From positions 1,798,001 through 1,862,000 of the forward strand of contig CP087974.1 in assembly GCA_024426085.1 (NCBI GenBank): 64,000 nt of DNA, in the 5' to 3' direction. Positions 40,056-50,335 of the stretch are shown one piece after another. How positions within the stretch are numbered: position 1 is the stretch's first letter; every line of letters begins with the position of its first letter. The notes beneath the pieces were generated by a model. It was not told the DNA's origin, did not search any database, and saw only the letters and a list, made by a program, of their open reading frames with translations. Made by a program: the position numbers and the translations under genes. This DNA is from Rhizobium sp. RCAM05350 (GTDB taxonomy: Bacteria > Pseudomonadota > Alphaproteobacteria > Rhizobiales > Rhizobiaceae).

Positions 40056-40496
40056 GGTGCGATCTCCTTGCAGAATCTGTTCGATCGTTGCAGGGGTGAT
40101 TTCCTGGTTGTTCAGGATCTTGTCTTCAACAGCGTAGAGACTGCGGATAGCCTTCAAAGCGTCGAAGGCGCGACCTTGCGTCACCATGCCGTCGATCTTC
40201 TTGAGCTCGGAGACGATCTCTTCGTTCTTGAAGCAATTCAAAAGCATGACGACCGACTTGCGGAACATGTTCGTCGACTGCTCGGCGCCTTCCGGGTTGA
40301 TCAGGATCATCTGAGCGATGAAATAGAGCTGTTTCAGCGGGGTTGTTGCATCTTCCGGCTGCAGAACATGGTTCTCAAGCAGGAAGGTCACATCATTCAG
40401 GAATTCGACGGCCACCTTTCGGTCGACACGCAGCACCGCCCCGTTGACAAAAATCCGTTCGCCAGACTTCAGCGAAATACGCAGTGTGCTTTTCAT
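40046..40496 (-). CDS. flbT: Flagellin synthesis regulator FlbT, frameshift at 3' end
   Basis: Post-transcriptional regulator that binds flagellin mRNA in Caulobacter and relatives, about 149 residues. The body is intact: [60 protein letters not shown]. The open frame reads straight into FlgD. If one C is removed after EQIL, the end becomes KEIAPWR and TAA at 40046-40048, matching the ending I recall for other rhizobial FlbT proteins and overlapping the flgD start. The start overlaps flaF by ATGA. Confidence 0.93.
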
Positions 40497-40840
40497 TTGA
40501 GTCCATCCCTGATGATGGTTGTGATATCGATTATGCCCTGAAAATTCGAGGATTCGCGTTTGCAGATCTTCTCTGTCTCACCGAGAATCCAGATGGCTAT
40601 GGAAATAAGATTGGCGCGCAGTTCGTCGTTCAGCTGATTGTCCGAAGCGAAGATCCTCGATGAACCCGGATCCAGACCCGCCTTGTGTAATAGATCGCCT
40701 CAATGGCCTCCCTCGAGTAGCCGTTCTGTCGCTTTGCGGCTGCGAGCAGCGCAATCCGAGCGATCGAGCACCTGCCGTTCGCGGTCCTTGGAGTCGGCAA
40801 CGCCGTCCTCCATGATCTCGGCGTATGAAAACTGATACAT
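40493..40840 (-). CDS. flaF: Flagellin biosynthesis regulator FlaF, frameshifted
   Basis: About 115 residues; in alphaproteobacteria FlaF works with FlbT in coupling flagellin synthesis to assembly. Reconstructed: [20 protein letters not shown], then [30 protein letters not shown] and finally [17 protein letters not shown]. Breaks near 40745 and 40660. ATG 40840 gives the family start MYQFSYAE; the frame that starts at 40848 is a shadow. The stop overlaps flbT (ATGA). Confidence 0.92.
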
Positions 40841-40877
40841 TCAGACATCCTTCATGTTTGTCCTGGTCCTCACCGCA

Positions 40878-41951
40878 TCAGAGGAAATTAATCAAACTCA
40901 ACTGCTGAAGCCACGAGGTCAGCGTGTAGGAGGTCTCGAGCTGGGTCTGCAAAGTCTTCAGCATGGTCGAGGCCATGAAAGTATCAATGCCTTCAAGATC
41001 CAGCTGATTTGCCTTGATGATCTTGGTCTGCGCCTCGATCGAGGTATTGGCTTTCTTGACGCGCTCTTGCGACAGGCCGAGATTGCTTTGCATGCTGATC
41101 AGGCCTGTAACGGCCTCGCCCATGTAGGCTACAGCCCTATCGGTCACCACGCCACGAACCTCGTCGCTCAAACCGACGCTGAGAAGTTCCGAGGAAATCA
41201 GGCTTGCCAGGGCAAACTTCCGTGCGCCCTCGGCGTTGACGTTGGCCGAGCTCTGAATGACCTCGTTGGCGCTGATGCGGCTCGTCATGTTCTGGCTGGA
41301 GGCGCTGGACCAGTCCGTCCATGTGGACCCGGCCACAGCGGGATCAGCGTACATCGGCGCCAGCGTGTTGTCGATGAAGTCGGTCATCTGCGCCTTGGTG
41401 AACTGGCTGACCGAGGTCAGCGGCGGCACCTGCACCGGTTGCGCCACGATAAACGACGACAGGGCGGCATCGTAAGATGCCTTGGCGGCGGATGTCGGCG
41501 TGTATTCCGTAAAGGGCTGGACATCGGTATTTATGCCCGAGAACAGGTACTCCCCATTCAGCGATGTGTTGGCGGCCGAGGTGAACGTCGTCATCGCCGC
41601 GGCGTTCTGGCCCTGCGCGATTTTCAGAAGGTCCGCGGTGCTGTTGTCCCGAAAAGCCATCAGCGACGACAGCGACTTCTGGGCCGCATCCTGCATCGTC
41701 TTCAAGGCTTCCTGAGACCCGGCAAGCCTCTGGGTAACGATGGAATTGGTGCTCTTCAGCGTTGCCAAGCGGTCAAGCTGGGACGAAATGTTGACGGATT
41801 TGGACGTGGCGGCCCCGAGCGCCAGGCCGTAGTCTGCATGAACCCCGGTCGATACCTCATCGTTCAGCTTCATCATTTCCACCTGACCCCGTTGGATGGT
41901 CAGGCGCATGGCGTTTTGAACGGCCAGATTGGAAACGAAAGACGTTTTCAT
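40878..41951 (-). CDS. flgL: Hook-filament junction protein FlgL
   Basis: Second hook-associated protein (HAP3), 357 residues, intact. N-terminal flagellin-like helices KTSFVSNLAVQNAMRLTIQR and SKSVNISSQLDRLATLKSTN; C-terminal helix ASTMLKTLQTQLETSYTLTS pairing as in D0 domains, ending LQQLSLINFL. It lies five bases after flgK, and the two are surely co-translated. Secreted by the flagellar export system without a signal peptide. Confidence 0.94.
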   Translation of the reverse strand: MKTSFVSNLAVQNAMRLTIQRGQVEMMKLNDEVSTGVHADYGLALGAATSKSVNISSQLDRLATLKSTNSIVTQRLAGSQEALKTMQDAAQKSLSSLMAFRDNSTADLLKIAQGQNAAAMTTFTSAANTSLNGEYLFSGINTDVQPFTEYTPTSAAKASYDAALSSFIVAQPVQVPPLTSVSQFTKAQMTDFIDNTLAPMYADPAVAGSTWTDWSSASSQNMTSRISANEVIQSSANVNAEGARKFALASLISSELLSVGLSDEVRGVVTDRAVAYMGEAVTGLISMQSNLGLSQERVKKANTSIEAQTKIIKANQLDLEGIDTFMASTMLKTLQTQLETSYTLTSWLQQLSLINFL

Positions 41952-41955
41952 GATT

Positions 41956-43399
41956 TTATCCTACAGCTTGCAGAAGGGACGTCATCATGGCGTCCACCGT
42001 ACTGACCAATTTTGCCGATGCCTTGTAAGACTGCTCGAGGTCGAGCAGTTGCGACAATTCCTCGTCAAGGCTGACGCCCGTAACGTTGCTCAATGCGTCC
42101 TGGGTGCGCGACAGCAGAGCCGTTTTGTTGTCGTTCGCGGTGGATGCGTTGCTGCGCAGTTCTTCCAGCCAGCCGATCGAGGACGCCGAGAAATCCAGGA
42201 TGCTACTCGTGCCGTCGAGGCCTGTCGCCGGATCGAAGGCCATGTCCACGCCGAGCGACGTCACGAAACCGTCGAGAAGGGCGGTGTAGCCAGAGTTTCC
42301 TGTCGTATTCGACTTGTACCCGGGACCATTGAAACCACCGTCTCGGATGAGAGTCGGAGTGGTTGTGGCCAGCGGATTGATCGTCAGCGATGCCGCCATG
42401 CCGGGAACCGTCACGCCAGCGACCGGAACGGTGCCACCCGCCCAAGTGAAGAGACCGGGCAGTGCCGTCGTAGCGGGCGTCGTATTCTCCTGAAAGAGCG
42501 TCACCAGGCCACGTGCGATTTCATCGAGTTGCGACTGAAATTTTGGCGCGGTCTCGTCTCGCAGCTGGAGCAGGCTGGAAAGCTTGCCCTCGGCGGTCGT
42601 ATCGGCACCCTTGCCGGCCTTGAGCGGCACGCCATCGACATAGATGGCGTTGCCGGTGGTTGCTGCGCTGAAACCGGGCGTCGGCTGAAACGTCACCGCG
42701 CGCGGGCTGTTTTCGAACAGAACCGTACCATCGGATGTGTAGATGACAGTATCGTTGTTGGCGCGTGTGACCGTCGAAATGCCGACGATCTCGGAAATCT
42801 GGCGAAGCAGCTTGTCGCGCTGGTCGAGTGCATCGCTCGCATCCGAACCACTGGCCGTTGCGCCTTGCACTGCATTATTGGCCTTCTCGAATTCGGCCAG
42901 CAGTCCGTTCAGCTTTTGAACCGAAGCGTCAATTTCCTTGTCGGCATCTGTAGCGAACGTCCTGGACGGAGGCAGACGTCTTGTTCAGCGACTTGGCAAG
43001 GTCCGACGCGCTCGACACGGTTGTCGCAGCGATGGACGTATTGCCGGGTGTCGACGCGTAGGTCTGCAGGCTGTCGTGGAACGATTTGAGATAGTTCGAC
43101 GGCGAGGTTTCATAACCATTGCCGCCGAGCGCTGCTTTCACAGCTTCCAAGCCGGTTAGAAGAGCGTCCTGGGCCGATGCTTGCGAAATGCTGATGGAAT
43201 GCTGCTTCATCAGCGCGTCGTTCTGGGCACGCTGAATGGAGACGATCTGCGCGCCGTTGCCACTTGTGCCCAGCATTGCCATGCGGCGTGAATAATCCGC
43301 ATTGCTCACATTCTGGATATTCTTCGACACGAGCGCCGTTTGGGCAGCAGTGTTGTTGAATATCGTCTGTGCAGTGTTGATGGCTGATGACAACGACAT
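41956..43399 (-). CDS. flgK: Hook-associated protein FlgK, frameshifted
   Basis: First hook-associated protein (HAP1), about 481 residues. N-terminal D0 region SSAINTAQTIFNNTAAQTAL and SKNIQNVSNADYSRRMAML; central ALDQRDKLLRQISEIVGIST; C-terminal SLDEELSQLLDLEQSYKASA, all family hallmarks. The frame breaks near 42945 after KTSASVQDV; the protein continues FATDADKEIDASVQKLNGLL. It starts 22 bases after flgE. Confidence 0.94.
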
Positions 43400-43421
43400 G
43401 ACGCAGACCGTACCTTTTCAA

Positions 43422-44643
43422 TTATCGCTTCAGGTTCACAAGAACGTCCAGCAGGTCGGCGCCTGTCTGGAAGACCTTCGAGTTTGCCGTGTAGCTACGC
43501 TGGGATTCAATCATCGAAGTCAGTTCGTTGGCGATATCGACATTGGAGCCCTCAAGAGCGCCTGACTGGATGCTGCCGAAATCGCCGGAACCGGCAAAAC
43601 CTGTGACGATGACGCCCGAATCCACACCTTGCGAATAGACATTGCCGGACTGGGGAATGAGGTTATCCGGGCTCTGTACGTTCGCAAGCGCCACTGGTAT
43701 CGTGGATCGAGCTTGCCGTTTTCGTACTTGACGTAGACGATGCCCTCTTTGTCGATCTGATAGCCGGCAACCTTGCTCGGCTTGTTACCGTCGATGGTAC
43801 CACCATCCGCACTGAACTCATGGCCGAGCTGTTGGGTCTTGGCGAGATCGATCGTCAGGGCAGCGAGGGTCGCTCCGGTGCCGGGAAGGTTAGGCATCGC
43901 GGTCGTCGTGAGCGTCGTAGGGGTTGTCGTCATTTTGCCATCAGCATCGAAGGCGAGTGTCTTGGTAGCCAAGACACCGGTGGCCGGTGCGACGTAGGTG
44001 GCACGATCACGAACTTCGACCGTCCAGGCATTTGGGCCGGTCTTCTTGTAGACGAAGTCGAGAAGACGCGAATTGCCCTGGCTGTCGAAAACGCTGAGCG
44101 ACGTCGAGGATTCCTTACCGACAGCATCACCCGAGTTGAGGGTCGCGCCCATGGCGCCCTTAGTCGAGCCCTCGGCAACCAGGCCGTCGGACGAAAGGTT
44201 GACTTTGGTCAGGCCATCAAAGCCGTTGACGACGACCGTTGGATCGACGCCTTCCTGATATTCGTAGCCCATCAGCGTATAGCCGGCGGAATTCACCAGG
44301 TCTCCGTCGCCGTTTGGCGTGAAGGCACCAGCGCGAGTGAGGTAGTTGGAGCCATTGGCGCCGGCGACGATGAAAAGCCGCCGCCGTTGATGGCCATGTC
44401 GGTGCCGGATGTCGTGTAGGTCGTCGGGCCTTGCTCCGAAATGCTGTAGCGCACCTTGGTTTCGACACCGCCGGAATTGTACGAGCCGTTGCTCGTCGGC
44501 AGGATCAGCGAGGAGAATTCCGTCGAGGCCCGCTTGTAGCCGGTGGTGTTGGCGTTGGCGATGTTTTCAGCGACCGTACCCAAGCGGTTTGCCTGAGCAT
44601 TCATGCCGGAACCACCGGTTCTCATCATTCCGTAAAGACTCAT
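43422..44643 (-). CDS. flgE: Flagellar hook protein FlgE, frameshifted
   Basis: Major hook subunit, about 407 residues. Start MSLYGMMRTGGSGMNAQANR, then [17 protein letters not shown] (rod/hook signature), DPTVVVNGFDGLTKVNLSS, LSVFDSQGNSRLLDFVYKK and C-terminal ALEGSNVDIANELTSMIESQ. A lost T in a T-run near 44375 (GGGFF to GGGFS) and a break near 43695 divide it. First of the flgE-flgK-flgL group, transcribed after rem. Confidence 0.95.
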
Positions 44644-44744
44644 GTCCGATCCTCGTTTTCGTCGTTATGGCGAGACTATGGGGTGGGCCTTGCGTGAACC
44701 TGTCTTGGGGTGCCGGATGCCGCACATCAGACACCCGTCATGGA

Positions 44745-45417
44745 TCAGCTCCAGTCGATGCAGTAGCCAAGGAACCGCTTGGAATCGATCGGGTCAAAAC
44801 CCAACCGTTTGCGCAGCTTCTTGCGCAGCTTACTGATATGGCTTTCGACGACGTTCTCTTCGACGTCCTCATCGAAAATGCCGTAAATGGCATTGAAAAT
44901 CTGGGACTTGGAAACGCGACGCCCACGATTGGAGACCAGGTATTCGAGAATGCGGCGCTCGCGGCGCGGCAAGGCGAAAACCTCGCCCTGGACTTCCGGA
45001 TCCCGGCCGTCCGAAAAGACCCGGATCGGGCCGATGTCGGTGAAATTCACCAGGGCCTTCAGACGGCGACGGATCGCTGCCGCCCGCGCCAGAATTTCAT
45101 GCGGGATGAACCGGCTTGCGCACCACGTCATCGACGCCGCAGTCGAAGAACGCCAGTGTCGTTTCCAATGAAGGGCTGTCGCTGATGGCGATCACCGGCG
45201 CCGTTGACCGGTCCCGGATAGCACGGGGAAGGCTCATGGCCTTTTCGCCCTGGCCGATCAGGAACGCCTCGACAGCGTCGATATCGCTATCGGCCGCCTT
45301 TGAAACCCAATCGCCGAACTCGCTTGGATCGAACCCCTGGGAGGGCACACCCTCCCGTCCGAACAGTGAAGTATATCCGTCTTTCACGAGCTCACGCTCA
45401 TCAACCACTACGATCAT
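44745..45417 (-). CDS. rem: Motility response regulator Rem, frameshifted
   Basis: OmpR-type transcriptional activator of about 224 residues. In S. meliloti Rem, under VisNR control, activates late flagellar genes in exponential growth. The receiver-like N-terminus ([40 protein letters not shown]) is atypical, lacking the usual DD acidic pocket and phospho-acceptor context. The DNA-binding half has [20 protein letters not shown] and [20 protein letters not shown]. An extra C near 45105 breaks the frame at [14 protein letters not shown]. Its place between flgE and the transglycosylase gene is the conserved rhizobial one. Confidence 0.92.
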
Positions 45418-45698
45418 TCGTCCGCCTCCGAATCAGTATGGTGCCTCTATGGTTAAGAGATACGGATCGGCGGATTCATGAACAACTATGGGAAGTTACT
45501 GGCTGAAATTAATACTAGATTAAGATTTCTGTACCGATTTGATCTATATATAGTAGGCGCGTCCGACAATGGCACTAAAATTCATGTGGAAACGTTAACG
45601 TGATGTTAAGAAAGCGCTTGAGGTCATTTTTCTAACGCAATGTTGCCGCATTCGTTCGAGACGGATTAAAGCCTTTTGTAATTCACTTTAAAGTTGAA

Positions 45699-46265
45699 TT
45701 ATTGACAGAAATTCGACGCGTTTGGCGTCCACTTTCCGTAACCCGTCGCCACCAGATTGGCGATCACCCGGCAAACATATTTCTTCTGCGCCGGGTCGTT
45801 GTTTGGTCCCGCATGATAGCGGGCGACAGCCATTGTCCAGGTCTCATGCCGGGCGTGAAGGTTTGACAGGAAGCGAGCTGCATATTCGACATTCTTTCGT
45901 TGGGTCGAGCATCTCGTTGGGTGAGGAAAAATTCTCGCCATGGAAATAGTAGTTGATCTGCATGCAACCGAGATCGATCAGTTTTGCACCCTGCGCCCAT
46001 GCCTGGCGAAACGCTGCAGCACCTCCCCGGCACTGTTTTCAAAATAGGCCTTGCCCTCGATGTTCATGGCAAACGGCTGCAACGATCCCTTCCGGCCGGT
46101 TTCCGTCAGACCGACGGAATAGAGAATGCCCGCCGGAATCTGATACTTCGCAGCCGCCGCCGTGATCTCGTTTTCGCACACGCCGGGGCTTGCCAATGCA
46201 CTACATGTAGACGTCACCAGTGCGGTTAAGCTCAGCCCCAGAAGACGTATCGCTCGTACCGTCAT
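45699..46265 (-). CDS. Lytic transglycosylase-like protein of the flagellar cluster, frameshifted
   Basis: Periplasmic peptidoglycan-cleaving enzyme of about 188 residues. Signal peptide at residues 1-26 (IRLLGLSLTALVTSTCSALA). The SLT-like domain begins at AAAKYQIPAGILYSVGLTET with the catalytic Glu in LTETG, and continues DLGCMQINYYFHGENF and AVARYHAGPNN. Breaks near 46010 and 45898. ATG 46265 lies 65 bases inside the fliK 3' end. FlgJ here lacks a muramidase domain, so this enzyme may open the wall for the rod. It ends at TAA 45699, upstream of the rem promoter region. Confidence 0.85.
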
Positions 46266-47797
46266 TGCCCGTCCACCTTTCGCGACCCTGCTCCTGGCCG
46301 CCATTGTCATTGCGCTGCCCCTTGGCGCCATCTCCGGCCGTCTCGCGACCTTGCTGACCAGTTTGAGGCTGTGCCTGCTGCTGCGCATTGTTGCTTCCGG
46401 ACGTATCCGAAGCGTTGAAGACAATATTGACCTGATCGACGGCAAAGCCTTGCGCGCGCAGAGCCTTGACCATGGCGCTCTGATCGTCGCTCAGCTGCCG
46501 GAAGGCATCGCCCGTCTCCACCTTGATCTCGACATGCAGCTCATCGTCCTTGAGCCTGAGCGTCGCCGTGACCATGCCGAGATCGATCGGATGCATCTGG
46601 ATCTTCCAACGTATTGAGAACTTTGCCGGTCGAGGCCTGCGTCAATGGCGCCGGCGCGCCGGCGCTGGGCTGAAGGGCACGCGCCCATTCCGGATTGCTG
46701 GCGATCTGGCTTGTCACGGCCGCGGCGTTGCTGGCCGGCGCAAGGCCGAGATAGCGGCAGCGCTTCCAACACTGTGACGGTTTCGGCCTTGGCTGAGGCT
46801 GGAGAGGCCTCATTCTTGGCAACCGTCTTGTCCCCATCCGAGGTCAAGCTCATCGAAACCGCCTGCCCCTTGCCGTCGGCGCGCGAAGCGGAAGACCTGA
46901 TCGGAACCTGCCTGGGTCGCATTCTTGACCGCGTTTGCGTCACGCGACACGTGGGTGCCTCGGCCTTCACAGTCTCCTTCGCAGCCGGCTTGGCCTTGCC
47001 TGCACGTTCGGCCAGTGCCTGAAACTCCGACATCGCCGGAGTGGGCTCAGCCCGCGCGGTCTGGCTTGCAGCAACCGGTTTCTGTGTTGCATCCAAAAGA
47101 GTGAGCAGCTGGCTGACATCCGCCGTCGCGGCATCGGCGGCCGCATCCGCATCATCCGCTGGGTTCGACACTGGCGCATCGCCTAACTTGCCGGCTTTTT
47201 CGCTATGCGTGGTCAGACTTGCCTTGTCACCCTTCAAAAGCCCGGCAATCTTGTCACCGATAGGTGCATCCACTGTTTTGCCCGCATCGATGGTTGCGCC
47301 CTCGCCAACGCCGACGAGACTGATGGAGGGCAATAGGCTGCTTTTGCTATCGGTCTGCGTCAGTGAAAATTTTTGTGGCTGATCGCCCTTTTCGGCGACC
47401 GGAGAACCCTGTGGCGATATGGTCTTACCCGTCGCGTGCGGTTCTGCGCTCGTGGAAGCACCGAGGGAGGGGTTCATGAAGCCATCGTCTTCCGTTGGAA
47501 GGTTTTGCATGAGCGACAGGTCGTTCTCATCGACCTCAACCGCCAGCACGTCGGACTTGATCGCAGAAGACTTGGCATCGGCCGGTTTGAGGCTTGTCGC
47601 AACATTGTTGTCTGCGCCCGGCTTTGCGCCGATCGAGACGACCGGCTGCTTTTCTTGCCGGCGTCGGCGAAGGCATTTTCGAATGCCGATCGCTGATGGG
47701 CAGCGTCCAGATCATGAGACTTGCCAGCCGATTTGGAACCGGGCTTACCTGATCTTACAGGACTTGTTCCGAGCAGGTTATCGTCAACAAATGTCAT
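46201..47797 (-). CDS. fliK: Hook-length control protein FliK (former MotD), frameshifted
   Basis: Molecular ruler that sets hook length and switches export specificity; about 530 residues. The N-terminal and central parts are long, low-complexity and Ala/Lys/Asp-rich (DLSLMQNLPTEDDGFMNPSL, DAAADAATADVSQLLTLLDA), as expected for a ruler. The C-terminal FliK domain is MHPIDLGMVTATLRLKDDEL with HVEIKVETGDAFRQLSDDQ, followed by a Gln-rich tail ending DVYM. Breaks near 47655, 46890, 46765 and 46610. In S. meliloti this gene was first called motD. The start overlaps the motC stop (ATGA); the 3' end overlaps the transglycosylase gene. Confidence 0.88.
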
Positions 47798-49107
47798 TGT
47801 TCGTCTTCCCCCTTCAGGAGAGAATCGATCTCGTCGAGTTTCGAGCGGCCCGTGCTCAAAAACACGTCGAGAACCGGATCCGCCGGGCTCTGTTCTGACG
47901 AAGCCACTTGCGGCACCGCATCCGGTTGGGCCGCTTTCAAAGCCGCCTCCGACGCCGGTTTCGCAAACGGGCTGTCGCCGCTGCCGGTGGCTACCCCGCT
48001 CTCTTCCATGGTAATATCGGATTTGACATTAGAAACAGATGCTTGTGTCAGGCTTTCGGGATCGGGCGCCCGCAGCACTTCCTGCGCGATAACGGTTGCA
48101 GCCTGCCGCAATGCGCGATCCCTAGGCGATAGCTCCGCTTCGGGAATGGCACTGATCTCCTTGACCGCTTCGAGAATGCCCTTGGAAGGAATGCCGACGA
48201 GACCGGAATAGAGACTTGCCAAGGCCTTCGGGCCTGCATCGGCGACATCCGAAAGATCCTGGGCACGCGACGAGGCGGAGCGATGCGAGTTCCTGCATGC
48301 CGCCGATCGCAGCACGACGCGCTATGCGCAAATAGACCTCGCTGCCGTGGCTTGTCCATGAAGCCAAGAATCTCCTGGATCTTGGTTTCCGTCTGCGCGC
48401 CATGTGGCGACCGCCAGTTCGACGAAGACGTCGGCAAACTGGCTGGCATAAGGAGACGTCAGGAACCGCCTGGCATAGGAAAGCGAGTAAGAGAACCCCT
48501 TGTCCGGCATGGCGCCGCGGGTCGCCAGCGCGATCGAGCGCCTGCAAGGCGGCTTCCTCGATATTGGTGCCCGGTGCCGTCAGACGCGCCCAGTCGTAGT
48601 ACTGCAGCGACCTGGCCGGGCTCTGCTGTGCGGTCGCATTGCCGAGAACCAGATAGAGATAGGGTCCAACCCGCGAATTCCGGTATTCCGGAATGGCCTT
48701 GGCCAGGTTTTCGACCATCAGCCCGCCCTTGCCGGCCAAGTAATGGCTCAACGCATCGACGACACGGGTATCGAAATTACCCTCGATGTCATGGTTGGCG
48801 AGATAGGACAAGGTTTCCGGATTGCCGCCGCTCATCGCATAGATGAACGCAGCATCGACATTGCGCGGATCATCGAAGACCGTGGAATCGGACTCCCTGC
48901 AGACGCTTATCGATCGCCGCCAGCATAAAGCGCTGCATTTCCGCTGCGGAATGATCCCCGAGTACGATAGCGTCCTGGATAGCCTGCAGCGAGCGTAGCA
49001 TCTTGTAGGGCGGCAGGTCCTCCGAACCTTGCGCGTGCGCCGCCATGATCGGGGCTGCCCCGATGGCACATGCACAGAGAAGGAGGGTGCGGATCGCCTT
49101 CAACATC
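47794..49107 (-). CDS. motC: Periplasmic motor protein MotC, frameshifted
   Basis: About 437 residues. In S. meliloti MotC is a periplasmic protein that binds MotB and is needed for motor rotation. Signal peptide MLKAIRTLLLCACAIGAAPI with cleavage near AHA. Then DLPPYKMLRSLQAIQDAIVL, YAMSGGNPETLSYLANHDIE, VGPYLYLVLGNATAQQSPAR and QYYDWARLTAPGTNIEEAAL. Breaks at 48898 (extra T), 48545, 48460, 48345 and 48285. The stop overlaps fliK by ATGA, and the start lies four bases after motB. Confidence 0.92.
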
Positions 49108-49111
49108 GCCG

Positions 49112-50335
49112 TCAACCCTGGTTCGTCTGCAACAGGATTTCGATCCGGCGGTTGGCCGGCGCCAGCGGGTCTTTCGGAACCTGCAGACGCTTGTCGGCAA
49201 AGCCGCTGATCTGGCTGACACGGTTCTCGGCAAGGCCGCCGCGAATGAGCATGTAATAGGCGCTCTGGGCACGGTCGGACGACAGCCGCCAATTGTCATA
49301 GGCGCCCCTCTTGAACGGCCGCCCGTCGGTATGGCCGCGAATGGCGATGGCACCGCTGCGGGCAGAAAGAAGCTTGCCGATTTTTTCCATGGCAATGACC
49401 ATGTCCTTTTCAGGCACGGCTGAGCCGAGCCCGAACATCGGCGTATCCGCCTGCTCGCTAATTGTCACCAGCAGCCCACCTTCCGTTGGCGTTACCAGCA
49501 GTCCCTCGGCGAGTTTACCCATGGAACCACCGATTTCCTTCTCGATCTCAGCCTTTAGGGCCTTGGCGGCATTTTCGTCGGCCTTCGTCTGCGTGGTGTT
49601 CTCAGCGGCTGCAGGCGTGTCAATTGCAGTCTTGTCGGACACATCCTTCTTTGCTGCTTCGGACTGATCTGCGGAAGCCACGACCTTTTCCTTGGAAGCG
49701 TCTGCTGGACCGTCGCCAGCCTTGGCTTGAAGACTGTCGCCACCCTTTTCCGCATTCTGCAGCTCGACCTGCTTCGTCCAGAAATCCGGATCGAACGGGT
49801 CGCGGTAAGCTTCGCCGCCTTCTGCGCCGGTCGCAGGTCCTGACGTCGAAGCGCCGCCGTCGCCCTTGGCGCTGATATTCGCATTCCGGCCGACTTCGTT
49901 GACGATTTCGGACATGACCGAATAGGGATTCTCGAAGAAATCGGCGTCGGAATACTGGGTTTCCTCACCGGACGTCGCCGTCATGTCGTCGCCGTTCTTG
50001 GCCGATCCGCCGGTCTTCGTCTCGGTGCCGTCGACCTTCGACTTCATCTGATCTTCTTCACCCTTGGCATCCTTGGCCGGCTGCTTGACGCCCTTTTCGG
50101 ATGGCTTGGCATCGGTCAGCTGCACAGGGTTGAAATAGGAAGCGAGCGCTGCCTTCGTCTGTGGATTGGCTGCGTTGATCAACCACATGACGAGAAAGAA
50201 GGCCATCATCGCCGTCATGAAGTCGGCATAGGCGATCTTCCACGCACCACCGTGATGACCGTCATGGCCGCCGCCATGGCGTTTGATGATGATGATTTCG
50301 TTCTTGCCGTGGTGATGGCCTTCGTTCTCGCTCAT
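49112..50335 (-). CDS. motB: Flagellar stator protein MotB
   Basis: Stator subunit anchoring the motor to peptidoglycan, 407 residues, intact. A His-rich cytosolic head (NEGHHHGKNEIIIIKRHGGG) precedes the single membrane helix ADFMTAMMAFFLVMWLINAA, whose leading Asp is the proton-channel residue. A long Ala/Asp/Lys-rich periplasmic linker follows, then an OmpA-like domain (IAIRGHTDGRPFKRGAYDNW, LSSDRAQSAYYMLIRGGLAE, PANRRIEILLQTNQG). ATG 50335 is chosen over 50365 because it overlaps the previous stop (ATGA). The partner motA is not in this window. Confidence 0.95.
   Translation of the reverse strand: MSENEGHHHGKNEIIIIKRHGGGHDGHHGGAWKIAYADFMTAMMAFFLVMWLINAANPQTKAALASYFNPVQLTDAKPSEKGVKQPAKDAKGEEDQMKSKVDGTETKTGGSAKNGDDMTATSGEETQYSDADFFENPYSVMSEIVNEVGRNANISAKGDGGASTSGPATGAEGGEAYRDPFDPDFWTKQVELQNAEKGGDSLQAKAGDGPADASKEKVVASADQSEAAKKDVSDKTAIDTPAAAENTTQTKADENAAKALKAEIEKEIGGSMGKLAEGLLVTPTEGGLLVTISEQADTPMFGLGSAVPEKDMVIAMEKIGKLLSARSGAIAIRGHTDGRPFKRGAYDNWRLSSDRAQSAYYMLIRGGLAENRVSQISGFADKRLQVPKDPLAPANRRIEILLQTNQG

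Noticed and set aside
39642..40496. A genuine FlbT-FlgD fusion protein
   Set aside because: One inserted base explains it, with a conserved-looking FlbT end and a proper flgD ribosome site at the junction.
45600..45630. AAGCGCTT upstream of rem as another AglR operator
   Set aside because: It is only an eight-base core without the flanking symmetric bases, and is far from any sugar gene.
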